Origin: Straminergon stramineum
Lineage: Eukaryota > Streptophyta > Bryopsida > Hypnales > Calliergonaceae
Reading direction: 5' to 3'
Assembly (NCBI GenBank): GCA_963920665.1
Contig: OY987268.1
Location: 12,154,501-12,218,500, forward strand
DNA: 64,000 nt
Part shown: one piece after another, positions 10,206 through 23,690 of the stretch
How positions within the stretch are numbered: the stretch's first letter is position 1
How the letters are laid out: the number at the start of each line of letters is the position of its first letter
Program-made: the position numbers and the translations under genes
Notes under the pieces: model-generated
Seen by the model: only the letters and a program-made list of their open reading frames with translations
What the model was told of the DNA's origin: nothing
Databases searched by the model: none

Positions 10206-13200
10206 ACAATGAGAGTGAAATTGTGCGCAATCTATCTATCATCTCTTCGAGAAGAATGGAATGGAAATCCAGGGTACTGTTAGTCTCCACAAGATAATCA
10301 ACAAAATTCGTGCATCCAAGACCACGCGTAACACCCTGAAAGTAACACAGAGAGCTCGACTAGAAATCCAATCACGGAGAGAGAATTCTCGTACTTACAT
10401 GAAAAGAAGTGAAGAACATTGTTTAACCGATAGCGGACATGGCCTCTTAAATTTTTACGAGAACTTCAGCAGCTCCTGCAACGACGAATCCAAGGAAGCT
10501 CGAAAAGTGTCCGGATATTCAAATTTGGGACTCTATGAGAATCAGTCATGGCTTGTTGGATGGATGAATTTTTGCAAATCCTACAAAGATTTTGTTCTCA
10601 AATTAAAAATTAAAAAAAAATTAAACTTCTCCTGGGTGGATGTTAGCATATCCTCCCGAATAAAAATAAGGTAAGGTGGGTCCTCTAAATCGCCAGTTTT
10701 TGCTACTGTGTCTAGTTAGTTACTACTATTAAACTGGTCAAATTTTCATATATTTGTATTGGCAAGTGAAAGGAAGTTCTGATGCACCAAAGAACGCAAC
10801 ATTTGGATATTGTATTCAAAAGTTATGAAGGAACAAAGTTTGGTTCTAAAATTGTTTCTTGCACATGGGTACACAATTGATTTTGGAGATGTACATAGAA
10901 TGAAGGTCGCAATTTAGGGTTAGTCTCACATTTGGAGGTGCCCACCCAAGAAGGTCCATAAAACATTGATTTACTAGTTGATTGCCTTTTGGGGGAAGCT
11001 AAATTTCTTGAAATACTTTTTATAGCTTTTTCCTAAAAGATAAATAGAACTAGCATTTATTGTATTGTAAGATTTTTGGGTTAGTTTGTGAAATTAGTTA
11101 TGAATTATTGAAGCTAAAATAGCATAAAGATCTAAAATTGTTGTGTTTTCCACTAGTTCATTAAAAGTTTAATGGGTACCTTTATAATAGATGACACTTT
11201 TAGAACTTGGTTGTTTTTAGCATGTTCCTGTAATACCAAATTTTTTAATCACTAAATCATCTACCAATCCTAACACCTTTAGAACTTGGTTGTTTTTAGC
11301 ATGTTCCTGTAATACCAAATTTTTTAATCACTAAATCATCTACCAATCCTAACACCCCATGAAGGTCATTTTTGATAAGTAGGATGCATGCTATATATGA
11401 TACATTCATATCAAGAAGGACTTACTATTGGTAAATAAGAGGGTCGGTACATTCCTTGTTGGATAATTATTAATTTTTTTAAATTCACAAATGATCCGTA
11501 AATGCCTAAAAATAAAATTATCCCATAAGACTTTTTTTCCATATTCATGTTTTACTTTTGGAAAAAAAAGTCCATCACATTTTGGCATCTAAATTCAAAA
11601 TTCATTTTTGGCTAACACATTGTCCAACTATGGTATTTTAACATTGATAGGATAAACCTACATTATAATGGAAGATAGACCTTGAAAGGGGAATTAATAA
11701 TTTTTTTGATGATATTTATATCAAAGAGGGTTTACCTACTGAAGATTGAAATATGAAACTTTAGTCTTAAAAAAACAAAATAAAAAATAAAAAATTGTTT
11801 GATTTCTTTTTTTTGGGGGGGGGGGAGGGGTGTCTTTGTGTATTTGCAATGTCTCTTCTTTCATTGAAGCAAGGCAACTTTTGAAAAAATACAATAAATG
11901 AAAAAAATTCAATAATTCTAGAGTTCCTTGCAACACAATAATTGGTGGTAGTGTATAGCAACGCAAAGCCTAAGTGTAACTATTGATTTTAGTGGGATTA
12001 TGTTTTTCCTCTCAAGGTTAAATGTTGAATCCTTAATATGAATGTCTATTAGACATGTCAGTTGATTTAGAACAAAACAATAAAGAAAGCTAAGCTAATT
12101 TGCATATTTAATGGTGGAGCCAAGTATAACAAGGCAAACATTTCATCATTGGTTTTGTAATTTTGGAAGTATTCGTGTTTTAAAAAAAATATTGAATTCA
12201 AATTTGAATTCTTGAGTTTGAAATAGTGTAGAAAGATCAATATTTTTTCAAATATTTTAAGCATACAAAAGAAGTAACAAGTTTAACAAGATCATCCAAG
12301 TATGAAATAGGAGATAGTTCTTTGACTAAGACCCCACTATCCAACATGCTAACTTGATTTAACTATTGCAAAATTGAACCTCCAAATTGAATATTTTAAA
12401 AGTTTCACTAGTTTGACAAAAAAATTAGAAGAATTTTTGTTATTTAGGCTCTTGACCACTTTCTTTGGTCAATGTTACTCCCAATTTTTAGTAGTGAAAG
12501 TTTTTGAATACATATTTACACCAAGGAAAAATATCTTACTTTTCAAGAGAGATGAAATAACTTCACATAATTGATGGGTTGAAATAATTCCACTATACTC
12601 TCCTCCAATTTTGATCCTCCATTGTGTTAGGGGTTCTTTTCATACCTTCTAAATGTGCTCTTGTGCAATTAAGTTTACATTCCCTATTTTTCTAAATTTT
12701 GTCATTTTTTTGAGGATGCAAATGCTAATTTAGGAACTTTTGATCAACTATGTGTACTTAGTGGTGAGGGTCATGAAATTTTTTTCATGAAAGTAGTGAT
12801 GTCAAGCCAAAGAATTTGTATTAGCCAATGAGGCCATTATTACCTTGCATATGATTCTTTTTCAATAGGAGCAATTGATTGAATTGCAAATCAGGGACTT
12901 CTTTTAATCCCTTAAAGACCAAGGGATTGTCTAGATTTCCAAAATAGTAAAGATGTATTATAAAGTGCAACTTAGAAAAATAGTTTTATGATGACCCTCA
13001 AACAATAATGGTAAAATATAATCCACAAATCATATATGTATGGTTAGATCATTTAGTATATAGATTGATATTTATCAATAAAATTTGAAAATTCCTTCTA
13101 AGGTTGATTGATGATTGAATACTTGAGATTTTTGCAATAATTTTATTCCTTTAGGTTCAAAATGTTAAATTCTAATCATAATAATATTTGAAGATTTTTC

Positions 13201-13457
13201 TTTAAATTTTTATTCAATTTGTTCATGAAGGTTCATTTTTAGAATTGTAAAAGTTACTTTTTAAGGCCACACCTACTAATCCCCTTTGAATTATAGAATA
13301 TTTGCAAAGCAAAATCTTCAAAATCTATACCACACCATGAAAATGTTAAAAAACGAACACAAGAATCTCCAAAAAAATTAATAGATGAAAAAACACATTT
13401 TGAATGTTTGGGATGTATTTGCATCCATCCAATGTTCAAAACTTGAACATTTGATTT
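10206..13457. other. AT-rich intergenic DNA
   Basis: No recognised gene. A plus-strand frame of 137 codons at 10261-10674 is not like any family I know and runs into A-rich low-complexity sequence, so it is left uncalled. The stretch also holds an exact 78-bp tandem duplication at 11200-11355 and a run of 11 G at about 11815-11825. Confidence 0.6.
11200..11355. repeat. Perfect 78-bp tandem duplication
   Basis: The block from ttagaacttggttgttttta to ctaccaatcctaacacc appears twice in a row without a mismatch that I can see. Identity this high implies a recent duplication (or an assembly artefact). Confidence 0.9.
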
Positions 13458-13687
13458 TTAACCCTTAAACAATGCTGAGGATGTTCCTTATCCTATGGAT
13501 GACAAAGAATCTTCCTATGTTGGACAAAAGTGCAACTATTCATCCTTGGAATACTGTGCAAACATGAGAGATCTTGCATAGTAATTTCACCTCCAATGAA
13601 TATTTTTGATTTTTTTAAAGTAGATGATGTCACACAATACCAAAAGGGATGATTTCCATGGGCACCAACCTAACGTTTAAGGGTTAA
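13458..13687. mobile_element. TTAA-flanked MITE (230 bp), inverted copy of the 2695 family
   Basis: TTAA at 13458-13461 and 13684-13687; ends ttaacccttaaacaatg and ctaacgtttaagggttaa. Internal blocks (gcaactattcatcctt, agatcttgca, gtagatgatgtcaca) match the element at 2695-2923 in reverse orientation, and the length agrees within one base. Confidence 0.8.
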
Positions 13688-14398
13688 GTAAAACATCTAA
13701 TTTCATCCAATTTTTCTAAGATTTTTGTATCAATTTTGATAAATTTATAGCATATAGACTTTTGAAACCTCTCTTTGCAAATATTCTAAAGTTGAAAGAG
13801 GGTAAGTATGTTTCACCTCACAAATAGACTTCTCCCATTTAACCCTGTAAGGACACTACAGACCTAAAAGGCGCAGTGGATGACTTCACTATTAACTGCA
13901 GAAACACAGAATGCATCTATTGGACCAATAATCGGAGTATTTTGGTCAGGGAGGGCCGCCTCCTTCCAGTGTTAAAAATCACTTGGTCAATAAGTACTGG
14001 TCTTTCACACATAATTAATTCAACTGGTAATACCTAAACAGGTCAGATGGAATACATTCAAGCACCTTTTGGGTCCTAGTTTTACATAGAGTCAGTAAAA
14101 TAAGCAAAAATGTATAGAGGACCAGAGGAGATAAATGGAACATCGTTGCACACCTTTTTTTCTCGACGAACTTCAAAGATTCCGAGTATCTGATTCCCTC
14201 AGAAATAGAAAATCAAAGAGGGAAAAGATAGAATCGTTGACATATTACCCCTCCTAGACACAGGTTGTACTAGCTAATACTCCGTATTATTTGGTGTCCA
14301 AACCAAAGAATGGTTTTTACTTGTCTCTAGAAGTAATACACTTTCAGGTATTAATTCCTAAGTGCTGAGTCCTGCAGTAGTGTTTCCATTACATCACC
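13688..14398. other. Spacer and probable 3' untranslated region of SecA
   Basis: No gene seen. Around 13850-13970 a block (ggatgacttcactattaa, tattggaccaataatcgg, attttggt) resembles 59400-59520, a further dispersed repeat. The last few hundred bases before 14399 are less AT-rich and probably belong to the SecA 3' untranslated region. Confidence 0.45.
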
Positions 14399-17300
14399 TC
14401 AGTTCGCAGCCGCAGATACTTTTCCTCTAGATTGTGACGAGTCGTTCTTGCTACTACCGTCAGCTTCGGTTGGTTTTGCCATCACGGGTTGGAACTGCAA
14501 GAGAAGAAAACACATACCGCTCAGCAAGGAAAAATTTAAACCATCTTGCTTGATACAGGGCCAACACCGTTCCCCTTGTGGACACTAGCAACTCGCGGGG
14601 AGTGAGGCCACTCCTTAAGATAATTTCTATCGGAGCAAAACTTGAAATCAGAAAAAGAACTACCCCAAGTACTGACCTGGTATACAGAATAAATAACATT
14701 TCGTCGGATTTGCGCCATCATTTCCAGGAATAAGTTATAACCCTCCAACTTGTATTCTATCAATGGGTCTCGTTGAGCATATCCTCGAAGTCCAACAGCT
14801 TGTTGCACGAATTTCAAGGCTTGTAAATGCTCTTTCCATAGATTATCAGTTTGTGAGAGGACAAAGTATCGCTCAGCTTCTTGCTGAAGTCCTGGTGCCT
14901 TCTTTGTCACAGTGGCCTGCATTACACAGCATGTTTGTTATGAGTTACATGATATATGTGATTATTGTACCAGTGAGTATAAAACCTAAAAATCATCAAA
15001 ATGAAAAACTCTTATTACCTTTTTCTCAATATAGGCCTCGCGGCCCCTCATGCGAAGATAGTCACCCAGGCTATCATAAGTGGGACATTTTTCAGCTAAT
15101 AGCTCTGGGGTCAAGTCTTCCAGTAGGTAACAGTATCTGCAGTAAGAGGGAAAGGTGTCAGACGCTGCTTCCAGGTCCACACATGCATACAAAAACTACG
15201 ATCACTCGGAATACTACCGTGTGCAAATCAACCTTGGACAGCGAGCGACCAACTCTTACAAGAAATCAACAAGAAAGACGCTTCCAGAACAACATAAGGG
15301 ATCACGTAAGATTTGACGTGAAAAAGTATCAAGCGCACTAGTCCTTCAAGAGCTGAATTCTTACTGTTTGACTTTTGCACATAGGGCTTCTAAGTTCCAT
15401 TCTGCCCTAGGAAGAGTTGAATCGACATTTGCCTGCATCATTGAACCGCTGATTAGCACACAAATCTCCAGAAGGTGCCCAAGAGATCAAAAGTTACTTC
15501 ATCGTACAAAATGAAGAAATTTTGCTAATCTGATGAAATTAGTTGAGATTTCGACATGAAGGATTCCCGTACCTCCAAGATATCATCCATAGTCAATTCT
15601 GCGTATTCAATCATTTGTGATTCTAAATCCGTCGCCTCCAGAGCACGCCGGCGTTCCGTGTATACCCGGTCACGCTGACTATTTAGAACTTCATCATATT
15701 CAAAGAGTTGCTTGCGAATATCAAAGAAATAACTCTCTACTTTCTTTTGAGCTTCATCCAGGGATCTAGTGAGCAATTTCGACTCGATAGGAAGGTCTTC
15801 CACTCTAAATGCTTTCATTAATGCCTGCATTACCCCCAGGGTTCAGTCAAATCCTGAAACGTTACAATACTTCTGTAGAACATAATTAAAACCTAACACG
15901 ATATTATAGAATTACCACCCTGATACCTAACAGCAGAATGTCAAGTCGCTAACGAGGCCACATTCTGCGCAACCAGTCTCATTCGTATCCATAGCATTCA
16001 CGGCAAGACTGGACTAGAACCTCCTTGAAAGACACAATGACTGAAGATCTATTAAAGGGGCTGATATTAAGAGAAGAATTTATCAAATTCTAAAAATGGT
16101 GACAACAATACAATGTCATTATAACAGAGACATCACCTCACAAAAATCCTCCTAACATAATAACTTAATAGAAGACGTAATCATTTTCTAGGCGCAACCA
16201 AAGACTCACTAATTTTGACAGAAGCATTTACCTGTATGCGATCACCACCAAAAATCCTAAAGATATTGTCTTCCAAGCTCAAGAAAAATCTTGTGCTTCC
16301 AGGGTCTCCTTGACGACCACTGCGACCCCGCAGCTAAAGAGAAAAAACGGAGAAGATTTAGTAAAAGACAGGATTTGTTGATGATGCGAGAGAACGACGT
16401 GCACGTACAGTTTACAATCCTGAGCTACGGGAAGCAAACTCTGAAAACCTCATTATGGATGCAAAATCTAAATCACGCACGCCACCCACCCACAATGAGG
16501 GTGGTATTCTTGCAGATTCTGCCGACTATGCATCTCGACATGTAATAATAAACCACTGCATTTTTCTCACCATTGATATTAAAATTACCTGATTGTCAAT
16601 GCGCCTTGATTCATGTCTCTCGGTACCAACGACATGCAGACCCCCAGCCGCCACCACCTTCACAACAACATTTCAGGAGAAGCAATAATTACGAGGTTGT
16701 ACTAGACGCACGCTCATGACTTGACCTGCTCAACAAATCCAAAGGGAAAAGAAGTAGCTGACTCGTTACACTTTCACTCATCAGGTCCAAGCACCTCGTG
16801 AGATTCGTTTCGCCATCCCGTGCGTGCTCGAACAACACTGAACAATTCAACATGCTTACCGTTTTCTTTTCTTCATCCGTGTATGTTTTATACTCCGACA
16901 AAATAGCTAAGTTGGCCTTCCGCAATTGTGCCACTACTGCGTCTTCAGTTGGACCCTGCAGTAAATTTCCACTCATTACTCATAGACAAGTATCAGGTTT
17001 CAACGTCTCTATTGAAAAAGAATTTGAATTGCAATTTACGGACAGCTTGGAGTATCTTCGAAAGTGGACATATGACTTCATTCGATGATCGAGTCTACTT
17101 CATGGTGACTTACCCGTTCACATGCATATGAAAGTCGATCTTCAGCTTCAAGCTCAGGCAGTGACTTTTCTCCCCAAGCTTTCACGGCAGCTTCAACGGC
17201 TTCCTCTGCCAGTGTTACACATTCTTTCGATAGCTCACAAGGGAATAGGCTTGAATTAACCTGAGAAACAGACTTGTAGTTAGGGGCTAGAATGTAGTTA

Positions 17301-20300
17301 GTAGTTAGTGGCTAGAATTGATGCGTGAAAACGGGAAAGACCACTGAGGGTAAGATTCATATGCAAGACACATGAACAATATCCTGATACTGGACATACC
17401 TTCCACGACTTCTTGAGAGGTATTTTCTTGGTCTTCTGGAACGGTATCTCCTCATCGCTCAGCTTAACTACTCTGTTATTGGCAGACATGGGAAGGCAAA
17501 GCATGAATATCACAATCTCATTAAGCCGTGTTTGTCAAATGAGTATAATTTATCACTACCAAGAACTCATATCATGGTAGGCTGAAAACTTTGCATAAAA
17601 CATCAAGTCAAAGTGATGCTTGCGACTTGCAAGCTTGAACGATCAACTGCGATCAACTCATATTGCCAGCAGATGTCGCCAGATCGAGTCTAAACTAATA
17701 GCAAACCAAATTCCTAGTATTGCATATTTGAAAGCATGCAAGCCCTTCCATGCTCGCAATGAAATATAATTTATTCCATTAAATACAGAGGCCAAGATTT
17801 TATCAACTAGAAATATTATGATGATGTCGCATACCGAGGCATGAGCATCTCCCGTAGCTTGAGCCGGGCCATAAATTCAGCGTTTCCTCCCAATATGATG
17901 TCAGTTCCACGACCAGCCATGTTAGTGGCAATGGTCACGGCTCCCACACGCCCACTCTGTGCAACAATCTCCGCCTCTCTCTCCACGTTCTCTGGCTTTG
18001 CATTAAGAACCTGCAAGGAGGTACTGCCGACATTCAGCGGCTAGCTAATAGAAAACTGCAAGAAAACCCCAGACAATTCTTTCGAGATTGGCTTAGAGCG
18101 AGGTTCGCTTCTGGAAACAAAATAAATATATACGCAGATTGAATGTAAATAGCAATCCTATAATATCTGAGGTAAACTTCAGCAAGGCTGCATAGAAGAA
18201 AAGACCACCCTCACCTGATGTGGAATGGATGCTTCAGTTAGCTGCTTCGAAAGCGATTCACTTTGCTCAACACTGGTCGTTCCGACCAATACCGGCCGCC
18301 CTGTTTTGTGCATGCGAGAAATCTCCACGACACTTGCTCGCCACTTTCCAATTACCGACTTGAAAACTACATCTGACTCATCCTATCAACACTCAGAAAT
18401 CCAGTTAGAAATCTAAACAAACTTCCCATCTTCTAAAGAGAAGCAAATGAAAGTACAGAAAAAATAAGAAAGAAAGAAACTTCGAGATGACAAAAACAAG
18501 AACATTCCCCAAAGTATTCAAAAGGTCCTGTCCTCAAACCTTACGAATCATGGGCTTGTTCGTGGGTACTACTGTAACTTTCAACTTGTAAATTTTTTCG
18601 AATTCATCAACTTCAGTAGCTGCAGTTCCGGTCATACCACAAAGTTTGGGGTACTGCAGGGAAAATTACAACTTCCGTGAGAGCTTTGGCATAGAGGTCA
18701 CCCCAGCTAAGTCTAGTTGAAACACTCTGAGTCATTATTACTATACAATTGACCCTCAAATAATGGAAGAAGATGACTGTCAGTTCAATGTCTTGGCGCA
18801 AGCTAAACTTCGCATATTGTGCAACTTTTACACTGAAAACATTGCTGACTTCAATACATGAGGAGAAATTCATGTCAGAGAATTGCATACAAAGGTCCTG
18901 AGAGCATTCTGAATAAGACAGATGAAATAAACCAAGCGACAAATGCCGAAGACTGACTCATTTCAAATCAGTTCGTGCATGGAAATTCAAAGTCGACTCA
19001 GCTAAGAAGGAAGCTGGCGGTCTTGCAAGGGTACCTGAAGAAAGAAATTTTGGTAACTGATAGATGCCAGTGTGACTGTCTCATTCTGAATTTTAACAGC
19101 TTCTTTTGCTTCCACAGCCTGGTGCAAACCATCGCTCCATCTTCTTCCCTGAAATTTAGAGGGACAGCTGATTCAGCCGAAAATACGACAATGGCATAAT
19201 AGGTGCCCTACAATCGAGAATGTCAAAGTCACCCAACGACCACGACTACGACCACTACTCGTAGAATGTCTTAACACAAAAGAAATGAAACTTGATCACT
19301 AAAGCCAAAAAGCCATGCATATTGATGAAGAACTTATGCCAGACATCACAGAAACCCTATATCAAGGGCAAACTATGGAATCGGAGAGAAAGTGCAGAGA
19401 AAACTTATGGAGGCAGTACCTGCATCACTCGTCCCGTGAACTCATCAACGATGAGAACATCCTGGCCCCGAACAATGTAGTTCACATCCTTAAGAAACAA
19501 CTCCTTAGCTTTAATAGCATTGATTACATAGGACGCCCATTGCTCCCTTGGGTCATATAGATCAGTAACATTTAAAATGTCCTCAGCTGCTTCGTAACCA
19601 ATCTCACTCATTAAGACTGACTTCTGCTTCTCATCAACCTGCCATGAAAGATACAGGTAATATCTGAATTAAGGGAGGTCACAAACTCGAGACCAAAAGG
19701 TAAGCCACTGAGCAAAAATAAATATCAGAATAAGGAATAGCAATGAAGAGAACCCTACATCTTCAATTGAATGCCCGAATATATTAGAAAAAGAATGATT
19801 CCTTCCAGTACTAACTAGATCAAGAGGACTCGGCAGGACATACAGGTTGCAAGTCAAGCTTGTCAGCACCCTGTCACAAGGTGTCGGCACAAGACAAAAC
19901 TCGAAGAGTACTGCGCAAATATTGAATCACATTATATGGATACTTTATACTGCGCAATCATAGACAGATAAATATAATAAAGATTTAGCTGAACACCCTG
20001 ATCTGAGCGGGATATAAACTGAATTCTTTATATGAGTCATCAATTTATTGGACTACATATGCCAAAGTAACTTACTGTATAGTGGTATTCACGTTGAAAT
20101 GCACTTGCAATTTTTGCGGCTTTAATGTAGCGCTCACTCGGTTTCTCAGCAGATCCGGATATGATGAGTGGAGTGCGGGCCTCATCGATAAGGATGGAAT
20201 CCACTTCGTCAATTACACAATAGTTGAACCCACGTAACACTAGCTCCTCCTTGCTCTACACAAACATCAGGTACATAAAAATTCAAAAAACCACATCAAT

Positions 20301-22425
20301 TTCGGAAAGACTGCTCAAATAAATTTAAGCAGAGTCGAACTTTTGTGCCACGACGTTGAGCAGCAATACGTTAAGGAAATTTTTCTGCTGCATTTGATTA
20401 AAATGGCCGAGCGACCGAATTAAAAATTAATAACATTAATAACCTAGAGGGGTTTTCGTAAGTTGCAAAAACAATAGCTTTCAGACTTACAGTAGCTAAG
20501 TTGTCTCGCAAAAAATCAAAACCGAGCTCACTGTTTGTTACATAAGTAACATCACAACCGTAATTCTCCCTCCTTTCCTCCGGAGTCATCCCCTCTGAGT
20601 AAATCATAATGACAGAGACACGCCTGACGTTAGCAACAGCATAACCTTAAATGAGGAACTTTTTTACGCAAATCCTCAAATAATTGAAGCTGCATCAAAA
20701 AGCACAAATTCCCTAAAATTGCGTTTCTCTTCTACCATAACGAAACTAGCGAGCAGAAAGGAAGGAAAAGTGGAAAATATACGTTGAATTAGACCCACTC
20801 GGAGACCCAAGAAACGGTGAACTTGGCCCACCCATTCACAATCACGTCTGGCCAAATAGTCATTCACCGTGACGACGTGCACCCCTTGCCCCGTCAAGGA
20901 ATTCAGAAAGGCAGGCAGGACTGCGACGAGCGTCTTCCCTTCTCCTGTTCTCATTTCTGCAATTTGTCCTTTGTGAAGCACGATTCCTCCTACAAAATTG
21001 GAAATTGTTGTCAGCAGAAGTAAAAAATCCCCAGAAATTTTAATTCCAGATATATGGCTTAATTCTACCCAGTGTTCAAGTTCTAAGAGTGACGAACCTA
21101 CTATATGAACTGCCTTCGTCATATGTACAAAGCAAGAGCGTATGAGCAAAGAAACACAGAGCACGAGGGGAGTCCAAACGAGTACCTATGAGCTGTACGT
21201 CAAAAGGCCTAAGTCCAAGCACCCGTTTCGAAGCTTCTCGCACAACCGCAAAGGCTTCCTGTTCAAAGAATAGGGCAAATCCAATCAGACCTGTACAGGT
21301 TTAAACCCTGAACGAATCTGAACGTTCAAAAAACAGGAGAAGCATTGCGTTTGCTGCAGCATGAAACCTTATCAATTGGCACTGTTTAATCCATGAACGA
21401 CGAACATATGCACTGTACCAAAAAATGCTGTAGGCTACACTTCGGATGGTGCCAATAAATTCCCTAATCTAGTCATAAAATTATGCAGAGAATCAGAATT
21501 TGACGAAAAACATCACAAATACGCTCAATTCCTCAACAAACCGCTCAATAAAATAATAATTCTGCACTATAGAGGTATCGATAATTCAACATCCTCGACG
21601 TAAGGAAAAGCCATAACGAATCCGTGATCTTGAGAATTCATATGATTATCACTTTCACAAAATGATAGAAACCTGGCGTTGGATCATTTATTCTCAATTT
21701 CTGATAAGCACTAACCTAAATTGCCAAGAATTAATGATTCATTCCTAAATAACGAATCGTACTAATCGACTCAATGTTGAAACAAAAATTTCCTATCCAT
21801 CGAAAAGAATTATGAAACTATGCTCGTAATTATACATTCAATTCATCGTCTCACAACCATAAATCAAATTACAATCGTGTCTACTTGCGAAATGGCAGAG
21901 AATTCATACAGGTAAGAGAGAATCCAAAGACTCCCCGCTCCGGGAACGCTTCTGCAACTCCGCAGTGCGAGCCCTAAGCTCCTCATCATCCAAAGCTTGC
22001 ATCTCCCCTTCCAGGCCGCTCACTTGCGCCACTTGACCAGAATACTGTTGCCTCGCCGCCTCCCCCGTATCGGCCCCCTTAAAAAGACCACCAAGCAATC
22101 CTCCAAGACCAGCCCTCGGTGCACTCACAGCCTCCTTCCGCCTACTACCCTGGCCACGACGAGGAGACCAAAAATCACCTCGATGTCCATTAAAACCCGA
22201 GCTCCCGGCCCCGGAAACGCCACTCGAGTCGCCAATACGGCCGCCGCTGCACGTGAATCCCGACGACGGCGAAGACGAGCCGGACGGAGACTGACTGCTG
22301 AGTGTTACAGTGGAGCTGGTGCGCGAGAGAGGCGACTGCGAGGAGCTCGTCGGCGATGTGCCGCTGTGGCCCGCGATGTTGGCCAATTCGCTGCTCACGA
22401 GCGCGGCCATGGTGTGAGCCGCCAT
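14399..22425 (-). CDS. SECA1: Chloroplast preprotein translocase motor subunit SecA (SecA1 type), 20 exons, 1043 residues
   Basis: ATPase that drives proteins through the thylakoid SecYE channel. Exons (minus strand): 22425-21910, 21258-21186, 20989-20783, 20594-20491, 20255-20076, 19638-19420, 19148-19035, 18653-18540, 18382-18215, 18010-17835, 17472-17400, 17260-17114, 16955-16860, 16657-16589, 16333-16232, 15824-15573, 15432-15365, 15136-15019, 14916-14677, 14494-14399. All junctions are GT-AG and in phase (3132 bases). The first about 130 residues are Ser/Thr-rich and act as a plausible plastid transit peptide. SecA homology starts near [16 protein letters not shown]. Motifs seen: Walker A MRTGEGKT (209-216), [39 protein letters not shown] (316 on), [40 protein letters not shown] (740-752) and [12 protein letters not shown] (753-764). 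No Cys-rich zinc tail at the C terminus, where bacterial SecA often has one. Length fits plant cpSecA. Plastid isoform (SecA1 rather than SecA2) is inferred from the sequence style. Confidence 0.96.
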
Positions 22426-22720
22426 TGCTACGAATTTTTTCCTACAATCCTAAAAGAAATTGGGCGAAAATTTGAGAATGTCTTGAGCCACCGCGATTCT
22501 GTGAATTGAGGCTCAGCTTGCTTGCTTGTGGCCTCCGTTGGTGCGACGCAACGTCCACCATAGCCAGTAAAACCTCAACTTCAAACTCCCAGGACGGAGA
22601 CGACGATTTAGATGAGCTTTATCCACATGGATGAAATCTCTTTTGGATGTACAGACTGCATGGCGACCAAGCTACGAACGAACGGTCATCTACAAAATAG
22701 TGCTAATAACTTACATTGAG
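22426..22720. promoter_or_regulatory. Upstream region of SecA
   Basis: The 300 bases before the SecA ATG hold the presumed promoter and 5' untranslated sequence. They are GC-richer than the spacer to the right. No TATA box or other element stands out with confidence, and no divergent gene was seen. Confidence 0.35.
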
Positions 22721-22831
22721 TTTCTATGATGGTTTCCTTGGCTTCGTTTGGGTCATTACGAAAGATCTATAACCACTGACCATTTAAAAATTTCCTCCAT
22801 TTCTCATCAGCATTGAATAGAAGAATGCATA

Positions 22832-23211
22832 TTAACCCCTAAACGCCGGGCTGGTCACCGTGGTGGAGATGCGGGTAGTGAACAGTTACAAATTCTGTGT
22901 TTACCGCAGAAAAAGGCACTGTTCTTGCGTTGTTCACTGGCAGGCAAGTGCTGCAGTCAGGCTGCCCGATCAGAAATCGAAGAAAGGGCAGCATGCAACC
23001 TATCACCGTCCTCAACTGTCTTCACACAATTTGGCATACCCAAAAATAATAAAGCATTCAATGAGTCTGATTCTGGGTTTTCATGACAACTTCCTTCTGC
23101 ACGATTGCAATCAAAAAAAGAACGGATGAAAAACAGCTTGTTTACATCTTCCAAATTGCTTTTCTGACATCCATCGGACACAAAACGTCCGCCACGTCAT
23201 TTAGGGGTTAA
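22832..23211. mobile_element. TTAA-flanked MITE, 380 bp, with empty-site evidence
   Basis: TTAA at 22832-22835 and 23208-23211, with inverted ends ttaacccctaaacg and catttaggggttaa. It belongs with the 370-bp element at 34961-35330 (shared gatgaaaaa.., catcggacacaaaacgtcc). The paralogous site at 62500-62520 reads gcatat directly into caaaatgg without the element, so the boundaries are real. Piggybac-like by ends and target site; no ORF. Confidence 0.85.
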
Positions 23212-23245
23212 CGCAAAATGGTTATTGCAAGGGACTGTCAAATAA

Positions 23246-23690
23246 ATAAGGTAACTACACACAAAATCACACAAATAAGCAATTGAGCACAGTTCCCATT
23301 AACATATTGAAAGTCTTTTTGTGGGGTCTAGTTAGTAGTCAAAAGGGGATTCTAGATTTTTTTTTAGAAGGCATTTTTTGGACATCGCATGAATAAACCA
23401 CAAATTTTCAAACTGCTGAAAATAGGTGTTTCTAAAATTGACTATAGACTCTCATGATTAGTGGGAATCACAGGGAGATCGGGAGGGTGTTACCCTGGGG
23501 GGTATAATTTCCAAATGTAACTATATCCCCCCCTTTGTCTTTTTAAGAATAGAAAGTCAAAGGGGGGATATAGTTACATCTAGAAATTATACCCCCAAGG
23601 GTAATGTCCTCCCGATCTCCCTATGAGTACATTTTAGACAAGAATTTGTAGTAGTTAGCTTCGGAAAGTAATCAAATTTAGGTGCAGTTA
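23246..23690. mobile_element. Inserted segment of about 445 bp carrying a hairpin MITE
   Basis: Relative to 62535-62545 (gacaaataatacagtgtatg), the sequence here has about 445 extra bases between caaataa and acagtgtatg. Its ends show a weak inverted repeat (ggtaactacac versus ggtgcagttatt on the other strand). The hairpin element at 23472-23622 sits inside, so at least two insertion events are layered. Confidence 0.55.
23472..23622. mobile_element. Hairpin MITE of 151 bp with about 70-bp arms
   Basis: Two arms of about 70 bases are inverse complements with roughly 90% identity. They start agggagatcgggagg and include ggggtataattt, atgtaactatatcccccc. The centre is near 23546. A transcript would fold into one long stem, like small-RNA-generating foldback elements. 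A target-site duplication is not clear. Confidence 0.85.

Noticed and set aside
10261..10674. 137-codon plus-strand frame as a gene
   Set aside because: Not recognised, ends in A-rich low-complexity sequence, no supporting splice or promoter signal.
21997..22509. Plus-strand 170-codon frame opposite SecA exon 1
   Set aside because: Antisense shadow of the GC-rich transit-peptide exon.
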